A program made the position numbers and the translations under genes. The notes beneath the pieces were generated by a model, which ran no database searches, was not told where the DNA came from, and saw only the letters and a list, made by a program, of their open reading frames with translations. DNA of 64,000 nucleotides. It comes from Trochalopteron elliotii. Lineage: Eukaryota > Chordata > Aves > Passeriformes > Leiothrichidae. The first letter of the stretch is position 1. Each line of letters begins with the position of its first letter. The stretch covers positions 6,006,677-6,070,676 of the forward strand of contig JANPWX010000054.1 in assembly GCA_024734555.1 (NCBI GenBank), written 5' to 3'. This document shows positions 54,301 through 61,090 of this stretch, piece by piece.

Positions 54301-56232
54301 AAATATAAAATACATGTCTGAAATTTATATACCTAAACCCTATTCAAAGTGATTGTTCCTAAGTCACACACGAATCACCAACACCTTCCTCTAAACAGAA
54401 AGACAAGTTCAGCAAATATTAGCTCAACTTTATTGATGGAAACTGGGACACAGATCCAGTGACTTGCCTAAGACTTCCGCAGGGCTATTTATCAGAGTGT
54501 CTTAAAGACAAAGAGATCAGGGCTTAGTAACCAGCCTGGATGACAAAGTGTGAGCACTGTGACCATCCAGCACAGACAGGTACATAATAACCAAGCCCTG
54601 GGACTGAGCAGGCCTTTGTAACTCTGCTCACCACATACAGGTCTGACCAACCTGTGAGACGCTGCACCAGCAACACGCACAAAGAAAGCTCAAGCTCGTG
54701 CAGGAAACAACCAAGCTGTACCACCACCTCTGATAAAATCTCCTTACTTTTAGTAAGTCAGATTTACCAAAACCAGAGCCTAGCACTATATATGCCTTCA
54801 TCTGTGGTTATTGCCATTCTTCTATGGTCTTATACACACTATGGTCATGTCATCACTTTAGGGTGGCACTGGCAACTGGATGTCAGCTGCTAAACAGACA
54901 ACACTAGGAAAAGCAATCTGAAAGCAAAAAGAATTCACAAGGCCACCCATCGTGGAAATGTTGAAGCAGAGGTAACCGACTGACTCTCAAACAGACCCAC
55001 CCCTCTCAAAAGTTCTGATAAGACTTTCACAGCTGTGGATGTCAAATGATCATTATCTAACACTGCACAGAGTTTGGCAGCTAAAACTCTTCAAGGAATT
55101 AGACTTTTTCCTAAGTTGAATGTATTCTGAGTCTAGAGGTTTTTGGTGACTAACACATCTCCATAATTTACTTCCAATTAGGAACAAATAACGTAACTCA
55201 AAATAGAGGAAAGAGTGGTCCTGAAAGGAGATTCACAGTGAACTGCAGAACAGGTCATATTGGAGGTGACTTTGGGCAAGCCCTTTTTGCAGGACAGAAG
55301 ACCTTGTCTTCCCCTTTATTAACAGCATCAGGCCCATTGAAACAATTTCTGTCTTAAATGTTAACAACATCTGTGACAAGGAGATTCAGGAAATGAGAAT
55401 TGTTCCTTGTTTGTACATCTGGCTAAAACAGCATGATCTCAATAGTGGTGTCCAGATAATAAAACTGAGGGAGAAACAAACTATGGAAAAGGTTAAGAAT
55501 GAGGTTGCACAACACCACCATGCCATGTGTGTGCACAGCCTCAGCTCATGCTACACAAGCACACCAGATGACTCTTAAATTCCATCTACTCCATCCAAAT
55601 CTAAAAACAGGAATTTAAGATCACCATAAGCACCATAACAAAGACAATCACAGAGCTGTAATAACAGGATCTGGCATGGGCTATCCCAAGATAAATTTTC
55701 AGCAGTCCATTGGTCTGTCTAGGCTTATTTCTGATACAGTACTCATGAAGAAATAAAAAAGCTGAACTCTGAGGGCCAAAAATATTCAAATCTCCACCCT
55801 TTCTAGTGGATAACTCCAAGAGCAACTCAGACCCACAGAACCCTGGGAGATTATGGAAAACTACAAACAACTTCCTGGAATTTTTTGTTTGGTTTGATTT
55901 TTTTAAGAAAGTAAGGAAAGGAAAAAGAAAGCATTACCTATACAGCACAGCGACTAAATAAACAACGAGGTGAAGCAAGACTCCAACTACGACACGATAA
56001 GGAGGCAGGAGGGGTCCAGGGGTTGCCATGTCCGTGGGCCTGGCCCTGGGTGGACCCTGAGGGCTGACCATGACCCCTGAGGGGGATAAAGGAGCACTCT
56101 AGCTCTAAGTCAGACAGCAATATTCTCCAACCTTTGCCAGAAAGGATCGTAGTCTTCTTCTTCCCTGTAGCGGTCCCTGGGACTTCTGTTTTTTAAGACC
56201 CTGAAGTAGATAAACTGTGCTGCAAAATTCAT
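27271..56232 (-). CDS. Threonine dehydratase / serine racemase-like fold-type II PLP protein with ACT-like C-terminus (eleven coding exons)
   Basis: Exons, in transcript order: 56232-56132, 47923-47581, 43563-43447, 42526-42285, 38941-38776, 38325-38229, 37358-37283, 36584-36459, 35203-35036, 34711-34654, 27369-27271. Total 1593 nt, 530 aa, all GT/AG and phase-consistent. Residues 1-120 are family-unlike and polar. The fold-type II core spans about 121-440: KTPC at 144-147, QYTGSVKERG with the Schiff-base Lys174, a SDSNF loop at 198-202, GLGTVGLE at about 277-284, the phosphate loop AGGHCG at 299-304, and ICSGN at 428-432. An ACT-like segment spans about 447-520. Family members deaminate Thr/Ser or racemise Ser. 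Here SSGNH reads SDSNF, GGGG reads GGHCG and EPTAG reads DAEGA, so activity is uncertain. No orthologue symbol is recalled. The gene is convergent with TMEM254. Confidence 0.85.
30631..31083 (-). other. Unexplained 150-codon open frame in intron 10
   Basis: This frame lies on the same strand as the host gene and is unusually long for the local composition. The product includes a hydrophobic LGRLSVFLLNYYYLPYIMWW segment (about residues 77-96) and a C-x2-C pair just after it (ECTNCQ). I do not recognise it. It could be a decayed retroviral or retrogene remnant, or chance. No start context or splice sites support a gene. Confidence 0.2.
33455..33535. repeat. A-rich CAAAC-type low-complexity tract
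   Basis: Repeated ACCAAACCAAA motifs with A runs, in intron 10 of the threonine dehydratase-like gene. No attached retroelement body was recognised. Confidence 0.7.
34654..34711 (-). CDS. Threonine dehydratase-like coding exon 10
   Basis: Encodes the end of codon 479 through residue 498 (VLDIKQERTFVTSELFTVE), the middle beta-strands of the ACT-like domain. Acceptor GATCTAG, donor GAG|GTAAGA. Phase joins both neighbours. Confidence 0.87.
35036..35203 (-). CDS. Threonine dehydratase-like coding exon 9
   Basis: Encodes the end of codon 423 through codon 479. It begins VAVVICSGNLELHLL, equivalent to the family's VLSGGN loop that contacts the PLP pyridine nitrogen. The usual Ser is Cys429 here, as in serine dehydratase. 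It then enters the ACT-like domain: RFSLVISDCPGDMSKLLEI. Donor AG|GTAAGT is strong. Confidence 0.9.
35204..36458 (-). other. Intron 8 of the threonine dehydratase-like gene
   Basis: 1.25 kb without a recognised exon or repeat. Overlapping open frames around 35960-36230 on both strands have no recognisable content. Confidence 0.6.
36459..36584 (-). CDS. Threonine dehydratase-like coding exon 8
   Basis: Encodes codons 381-423: REEDILISMLRLLEYERAT, then VDAEGAIGLAALVAGKLPEL. This matches the family's helix plus EPTAG region, but that motif reads DAEGA. Two GT donors are possible. Only the downstream AAAAG|GTACAG keeps phase with exon 9 and yields GKRVAVVI. Confidence 0.88.
36900..37076 (+). mobile_element. 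CR1 LINE 3' end fragment, plus orientation
   Basis: The segment ends CTTCCAATTTGAGATATTCT followed by GTGATTTTGTGA, the classic CR1 3' terminus and octamer tail. TGAGGAGCTGGGAGTTGAAC lies just upstream. The copy is diverged, and its left boundary is uncertain and may reach 36800. It sits in intron 7, antisense to the host gene. Confidence 0.75.
37283..37358 (-). CDS. Threonine dehydratase-like coding exon 7
   Basis: Encodes residues 356-380 and two bases of codon 381: DVSGVCFGSNSLQL then TGKLVDKVVAV. This corresponds to the family's ADGVAV...KYVDDVV segment. Acceptor CTGCAG, donor AG|GTAGGT. Confidence 0.87.
37359..38228 (-). other. Intron 6 with a short tandem duplication
   Basis: An AT-rich intron. 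A roughly 20-bp unit, CTTAACAGTTAGGTTTTTTG, is directly repeated with one inserted base (37779-37798 and 37799-37819). Nothing else was recognised. Confidence 0.65.
38229..38325 (-). CDS. Threonine dehydratase-like coding exon 6
   Basis: Encodes residues 324-355 plus one base of codon 356. It starts GVESESFPVLQQSLKAGHP, matching the family's GVEPE...SL.AG.P stretch. Acceptor CTTCCTCAG, donor GGAG|GTGAGA. Confidence 0.88.
38776..38941 (-). CDS. Threonine dehydratase-like coding exon 5
   Basis: Encodes the end of codon 268 through residue 323. It contains YLSGLGTVGLEMYEQVPKLD, equivalent to the family's IAGQGT.ALE, and PAGGHCGLLAGSAAALK, equivalent to the phosphate-binding GGGGL loop. Two glycines of that loop are His302 and Cys303 here. 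Acceptor CTTCCCCCAG, donor ATT|GTAAGT. Confidence 0.92.
38942..42284 (-). other. Intron 4 of the threonine dehydratase-like gene
   Basis: 3.3 kb of AT-rich sequence. No exon, intact repeat or RNA gene was recognised. Confidence 0.6.
42285..42526 (-). CDS. Threonine dehydratase-like coding exon 4
   Basis: Encodes residues 188-267 plus two bases of codon 268. It reads GVIVASDSNFSLAVAHQASE, then VPVFVIVPSSTAPARARTC and DYGAMVISYG. This is the small-domain region of the fold, with the substrate loop (SSGNH in serine racemase) changed to SDSNF. The downstream HP...P block of the family is missing. The exon is strikingly CpG-rich within AT-rich introns. Acceptor TGTTTTTCAG, donor GA|GTGAGT. Confidence 0.92.
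42527..43446 (-). other. Intron 3 of the threonine dehydratase-like gene
   Basis: 0.9 kb AT-rich intron. No additional exon or repeat recognised. Confidence 0.65.
43447..43563 (-). CDS. Threonine dehydratase-like coding exon 3 (PLP lysine)
   Basis: Encodes residues 149-187: YSRLSKQYGMEIYLKKEFLQ, then YTGSVKERGVLYLLMSLPQ. The GSVKERG motif corresponds to the family's GSFK.RG, with Lys174 as the PLP Schiff-base lysine. Phase 0 at both ends. Acceptor TGTACTCCAG, donor CAG|GTACAG. Confidence 0.93.
44349..44411. repeat. Perfect 24-bp inverted repeat with 15-nt loop
   Basis: The arm at 44349-44372 is the exact reverse complement of 44388-44411; the loop is 44373-44387. The arm core reads AAATAAAGCTGCAGTAAGCC. 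The loop has GGG and CCC near its ends that could pair and extend the stem. It lies in intron 2 and would be transcribed in the host pre-mRNA as a hairpin. No known element or miRNA was recognised. Confidence 0.95.
46042..46599 (-). mobile_element. Solo LTR of an avian endogenous retrovirus (ERVL-like)
   Basis: Read on the minus strand the segment starts TGCAGGGAAGTTTTGGCTAG, runs through GAGTTAATTTTCTTTGCAGT and AGCTGGTATGGGG, and ends CCATGACA. It agrees with the widespread bird LTR that starts TGTGCTGGTTTTGGC. It is bounded by TG...CA and about 558 bp long. No internal retroviral genes adjoin it, so it is a solo LTR. No matching target-site duplication was found, consistent with age. It has the same orientation as the host gene. 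It contains a short (AAAT)n run at about 46140-46161. Confidence 0.8.
47581..47923 (-). CDS. Threonine dehydratase-like coding exon 2
   Basis: Encodes the end of codon 34 through residue 148. The first part (DDNKIKKQDTPAVCDLHCC... to about residue 120) has no resemblance to the catalytic family. The end reads RFEDISAAAFKIQCGVQKTP, the standard entry into the fold-type II domain. Acceptor ATTTGTTTTCAG, donor ATG|GTAGGG. It joins exon 3 in phase 0 to give TPCMYSRLSKQYGMEI. Confidence 0.88.
47924..56131 (-). other. Intron 1 (8.2 kb) of the threonine dehydratase-like gene
   Basis: AT-rich; a possible LTR relic lies at 52750-53160. Open frames elsewhere (for example 50557-50907 and 53449-53867 minus) have no recognisable domains. 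The intron exists only if the exon 1 call is right. Confidence 0.5.
52750..53160. mobile_element. Possible degraded endogenous retrovirus LTR
   Basis: The stretch has an LTR-like mosaic: a GGCAGGGGCAGATTGTGACC block, repeated ATTAGCATGAGA / ATTAATATGAGA motifs with CCAATAG, then an AT-rich part and TGGAATCCACAGAGCACCTA. These resemble songbird LTR sequences as I remember them. I could not define TG...CA ends or a target-site duplication. Confidence 0.3.
56132..56232 (-). CDS. Threonine dehydratase-like candidate coding exon 1
   Basis: The minus-strand ATG at 56232 opens a 40-codon frame starting MNFAAQFIYFRVLKNRSPRD and continuing RYREEEDYDPFWQR. A donor at AAAG|GTTGGA (weak, GTTGGA) leaves two bases, AG. 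Exon 2 starts with G, completing Arg34 in the correct frame. The phase match and the charged, non-random composition support it. The 8-kb intron and weak donor are the doubts. An alternative first exon is possible. Confidence 0.5.
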
Positions 56233-56398
56233 TGTAACTCCTGGTGCAAAGCAAAGCTGGAGACTGCTGGCAAGGGTCACACCTGCCTGTGAGAAGTGTC
56301 AGCCCTGCACTGCCTGGGTGGGAAATAGCAGGGAGTGTGCTGTAAGCAGCTCTCAGTGCTGGCTGGGGGGGAAGTGCCTTTGAAAGAGATGGCTGCTG

Positions 56399-56410
56399 CT
56401 ATTTAAAGAG
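56399..56410 (-). promoter_or_regulatory. TATA-like box upstream of candidate exon 1
   Basis: Minus strand reads CTCTTTAAATAG. Transcription starting about 30 bases downstream would give a 5' UTR of roughly 140 nt before the ATG at 56232. There is no CpG island here, so a TATA-type, tissue-restricted promoter is plausible. Inferred from position only. Confidence 0.25.
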
Positions 56411-56834
56411 ATTATTTCAGAGCCCAACCTGTCCTTGTCAATTTGAGTCAGGGCCTGGATTACTCTTGGGTGACGCTTTGTTAGCAGGACACTTGAAGCT
56501 TTAGTTACTTACTGCTTAGCTGTGGTGCATGATCCCAACCAGCTGCAGGGCCCACGACTGAGCAGCAGGAAAGGAGTGCAAGGTTTGGGGTGCCTGAGTC
56601 TCTGCAGGGATCCTTTAAGGCAGCCCCAAGGGATACAGGTCCTCATGACTGAGGCACAGAGAAGACAGCTCAGTTTGGGTCTTCTCTTGGCACAAGTCCC
56701 TGTAGCAGAAAAATACAGGTATCTAAATCATAAAGAAAAGAAAAGACCATCGAGGAAGCACTGTAGCAACAGTTAGCTACATCTGTGTAGATATCTGTTA
56801 TATCTATTTATATGGGATTTATAGATCTATATAG

Positions 56835-56836
<2 letters not shown>

Positions 56837-56872
<36 letters not shown>
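56837..56872. repeat. (AT)n dinucleotide microsatellite
   Basis: About 18 uninterrupted AT units follow a TATATCTATTTATAT-rich stretch. It lies about 0.6 kb upstream of the candidate first exon of the threonine dehydratase-like gene. Confidence 0.97.
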
Positions 56873-56877
<5 letters not shown>

Positions 56878-59800
56878 CTCCATCTAAATCTGTCTTTCTT
56901 TGCCCTGAGAGAGCCTTAGCAAAGGCAGTCACAGTTCCAGATACAGAATGATTGTGCAGAGAGGATGGGGCACAGGTCCTTCTGTGGTACCTATCCTCTC
57001 AAAAATATTCCTGATGAAGAGCAGTGCAGTCTCCAGACTGCTTGTGGGTGGACTAGGTATCCATTTCCAGGTATGAGTGGTCCCTCAGTACCCTCTGCTT
57101 TCTACTGAGGGCATACAAAACCTTTATCTCCAACAAAGAAAACAGACCTGTCATAATATCTAACCCAAGCTGTGACACAACTCTCCCCCCAGGATATCAG
57201 GAGAAAACTATAATCTGATTTACATGGGAGAGTCAGAATAAATGATCAAATAGTCCTCTGGGATCTCTGGAAAGTCTGAGCTGTGCTGATGGAGCCTTCC
57301 CTACACTGGTGTGGCAGGCAGGCCCACATTCTCTTGACTTCATCAGTACCGATGAAGCTCCAGATTCACCATTTTTTCCAGTTTCTTACACACAAACCCC
57401 TCTTATTCTTCCTTTTCCAGGTGGTGGATGTGCAGGTTGTGGTGATGCCATGTGCTACAAGTGGCCACAGCCCAGCAGCATGCTGCTGCCAGGAGAGATG
57501 AGGAAAAAATGTACTCAGCTGCTGCCAGCACTTGCAGCCCTGCGGCCAAGTTACGTTCAGGCCAACTTCACTGGTGCCTTGAAGAGCAGAGGGAAGGCAA
57601 GGGGAGTCACTACTTTGTTCACAACACATCTGAACTGCAATGGTGGGCAGGAAATGGAACTTCATAGCAGTGAAAAGGGCAATTCCTTTGGCTTTTGGGT
57701 ATCTGGGGGTCCAGACCAATGTGCTCGAGTCCTGACACGAATTCAGTTCCTCACAAATGAGGCTCTGATCTGTGATTGACACTTGTAGACCACGCTGCAT
57801 GGGTAAAAGGACTTCTGGGACCATTTGGTCAAGGAGCTGGAAAAAAATTCACCAAGCTGTTGCATGACAGAAGTACATGAAGCACTGAACAGCTATCCCT
57901 GTAAAACACTCCCAAACAAGCAGCCAGCTATAGAAAAAAGATCTTTGGGAATTTCTGCTGCAGATTTCAGCACATGTCAAACATTCTTTCAAAGCCTTTG
58001 CCACTTCCAAACCCGTTCACAGTGCTTTAAAAAACACCACAATTACCACAGGAAGGAAAAACTAGCTTTCAGCTTTGATTTTTTCATTTTTATGGGTGGA
58101 AGGAAGGGATAAGTATAATTGTATTGCAGGTACAGTGAAGAGATATCTAACAGAATTGTCATGAAACTGTCAAGGACAACACTAAGTTACAGGTCACCCC
58201 AGATGACATTTCTTTTCAAATCTAGTGTTTCTTACTTCCTTCCCAGCTGCTCTTTGGTGGGTCCTAAGGGAAGGAAGCCAAATCCTCAGTGCTGTATAGT
58301 TTCCAAAGGTTTCATTTACTACTTCCATGCTGCCACCACTCACACTTTGTGTGTTTGTGCAAGGAAATCATCGCTCATACCTGCCCAGCTTTAGGCTGAG
58401 ACATCAGTAACACCAGACTCGGCCAGAGGCACTGTGTAATCTGAAATGGCAGTTATTGGGAAGTGGTTTTATCCACATCATCATAAAATATTATCTTTTA
58501 ACCTAGATTTTGAGTCCAAAGAAAGAAATAAACCACACAGTTGAATCAAGGGACAGAACTGAAATTCAGTGTTTGTGTGCTGGTGTATAAGAAAAAGCAA
58601 TGATTGGAACTGGAAAGAATTGGAAAATCCAAGTCTCAGAATAACAGTTTTACACTCACCAGGTCATACATAACTGCCAGCCTTCCTCCCTCAGTCCCTG
58701 GTGCAAAACCCATTAAAAATAGCATAATGTGGAGAGCAACAGCTGCTTCTTTTTCTAGAAAACCTTTTAAACAAGGTTATGCTGCACTTTTCCTGAACTA
58801 AAAAATAAAATAGAACCATTTTGCTGTCAGAATGGAAAACAATGCTTCATTTTCTTGTAACAGAGAGAACTCAGTTTGGACAGCACTGAGAAAAATAGCT
58901 ATGGCCATTGTAAATAAGGACTTTATTGAATTACAGGACTTGAAAGATTGTTTTGAAGAGTTAGCCAAGCCTTTCCCCACACTAAATAAAATTAATAACA
59001 TTTCCAACCTCAGTGAGAACAGCATGGGTGGGAAGTGATAGTCTATCCAAAGCAGAGAATTCTTTACAGAATTTGATCACTTGCAGAAGAAAAGAGGGTG
59101 GAGACAGTCTACAGTTAAGCCAAGAAAAACAATGAAAGTTTCTCAGAGAATAGCAACTCAGAAAACCAAAATGATAATTGAGGATTATGTAACATATTGA
59201 TGCAAATGTGGTGGTAAACCACTAAATCAGTATGGATAAAGAAATATAGACAACTCATAAAGAACTTCCAACTAAAAAAAAAGAAAGAAAAAAAAAGAAA
59301 AAAGAACAGGCACCAAAAAGCTTCCCATTTCCTTCTAATTAAAGATACTAATTTAACTCCCATCTCAGATTCTTCATAAATCAATATTCATAGAGCAGAC
59401 TGGAGTTTCAGCCCCCAGTGTTTATATTATATTTATCATATAGCAGCTGATAAATATACTGACCTATGGCAGTAAAATGTCAAGTTCCCATTTGCTATCT
59501 TTAGGGATCTCAGAAAAGGCTGACAAGGTAGATTGAAATCAGTGGAAACAGAAGTAGCTCCCTCAAGCTGTATTTCACAGAGCCTGAAAGAAAGGGCAGG
59601 CATCAATTCAAAGAACACATTTCCTGGAGCAAGAGGCAACAGGGAACCCTGGATGTGCTTTATCTAAAGTTATGGGACAGACTGTATCTGTTTTATGTAA
59701 ACATTTTTGCAGAAAGGATGAGATCTTTCTCAAGGCAAAGAGACAAAAGTATACATTAGAGTCCAAAAATGATCTCCTCAAAATAGTAACCATCTCCATA

Positions 59801-60599
59801 AGAGGTCTAATACTTAGATGCTGAACCAATGTTCAGATGAGGAAAAACTGGCAGCACAAAGCTTGCGCCTTGCTGCTACAAAAAAATGCACATTCTCTTC
59901 TACTGAGACTAAATAACTGATAAGAACCAGGAAAATATTTTGTGCTGCTATTTGGGATATTGAACTGTAACATCCTGCTTATCTCAGTTTCAAGTGGTGA
60001 GATAACATTTCTAATGCATGCAGAGGCAGCAGATTAACATTGCAGATGCATGAAAGTATCCAGTAGTCTATTCTAAGCCACCTCACAAAATTATATCAAT
60101 GAACAAAGACTGTATTCAGTTATCTTTGAATAACATGAGATCCCTGATGTTATCACTGGCTCCAGGGCTTTTGTCCATCTGGGTCTAAAGCACTGGTCCT
60201 GCAGTTGTGTTCACACAGAGTGGAAGTGCACTGGCAGAAGCCCACACAGGGAATCACTGAAAATCCACATTTGATTGTGCAGAGAACAGCAACTGTGATC
60301 AGCAGCTTCACTTCTGCTTTTCCAGCAGAAGTGGCACCACATAATTTCACATCACAGTGGCACCACATAATTTCAAAATATTACTGCAATAATTTCTTCT
60401 CACTAGCAGAGATGACCAGGCATTCAAATGGCAAGTGAATGGTGAGCTGAAACACAATTAATTTTGCAGGTTTTTAACAGACTTAACTCCCAAAGGGATT
60501 CTGATTTGCCTATACATAACTATTACACGATGCTTTCAGAGGCTTAAAATGCCTTCGAAGATGTTTGACCCAGCAGCAGAGAAGAAGAGCTGGTGTTTC
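56873..60599. other. Intergenic DNA, no gene recognised
   Basis: No exon was recognised. The open frames at 57309-57824 on both strands overlap each other and lack a domain. A purine-rich run lies at 59273-59309. A 20-bp direct repeat, AGTGGCACCACATAATTTCA, occurs at 60330-60349 and 60356-60375. Confidence 0.5.
59273..59309. repeat. Purine-only A/G low-complexity tract
   Basis: A near-continuous run of A with interspersed G. The simplest reading is a decayed poly-A or GAAA-type simple repeat. No retroelement body adjoins it. Confidence 0.8.
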
Positions 60600-61090
60600 T
60601 GCTGAAGCAGATCAGCGCTTGCCGGGGTGCCGCACACCGGCCTCCGCAGCCTGGGCTCGGACTGGACTCCGCTCCCCTACAGCCTAAGCTCGCTCAAGGT
60701 CAGGTACGTAACAGTCGGGGGCTGTTCCTCTGTCCGAGCACTCATTGATCCAAATCCTCTTCGCTGCCGTCCCGCTGTGTCTAATTAAAACACTGAACTC
60801 TCGGTTGCAGTTCACGCTGTGCCCGGGATCAGCTGGCCCGGGCTGTGCCCGGCGCTGTTGAGGGAGGAGGAGACCGAGGAAGCCGCCGGAGCCAAAGGTG
60901 GGGCGGGAGGCGGAGCGGCCCCGGGGCAATTGGTGGGCACAAATAGGTCACCTCAGGGCAACCAGCTGCCAGGGGCCTTTCACACGGATATGCCAGCCTC
61001 TCCCCTTCCCCCGCCCTTCTGCCGGGCTGCCCCCGACACCTTGCCCGGCCTCAGCCTGCTCCCACGCTCTCCTTCCAACAATCCCATCAA
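60600..61090. promoter_or_regulatory. CpG-rich island, possible promoter of an unrecognised or off-window gene
   Basis: An abrupt GC/CpG-rich block in AT-rich surroundings. It holds a GGGGCGGG GC box at about 60899-60906 and an inverted CCAAT (ATTGG) at 60928-60932. A + strand donor-like CAG|GTACGTA is at 60701-60708. The arrangement would suit a minus- or plus-strand promoter. Open frames through it (60684-60929 minus, 60819-61166 plus) are probably composition effects. No protein was recognised. Confidence 0.45.
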
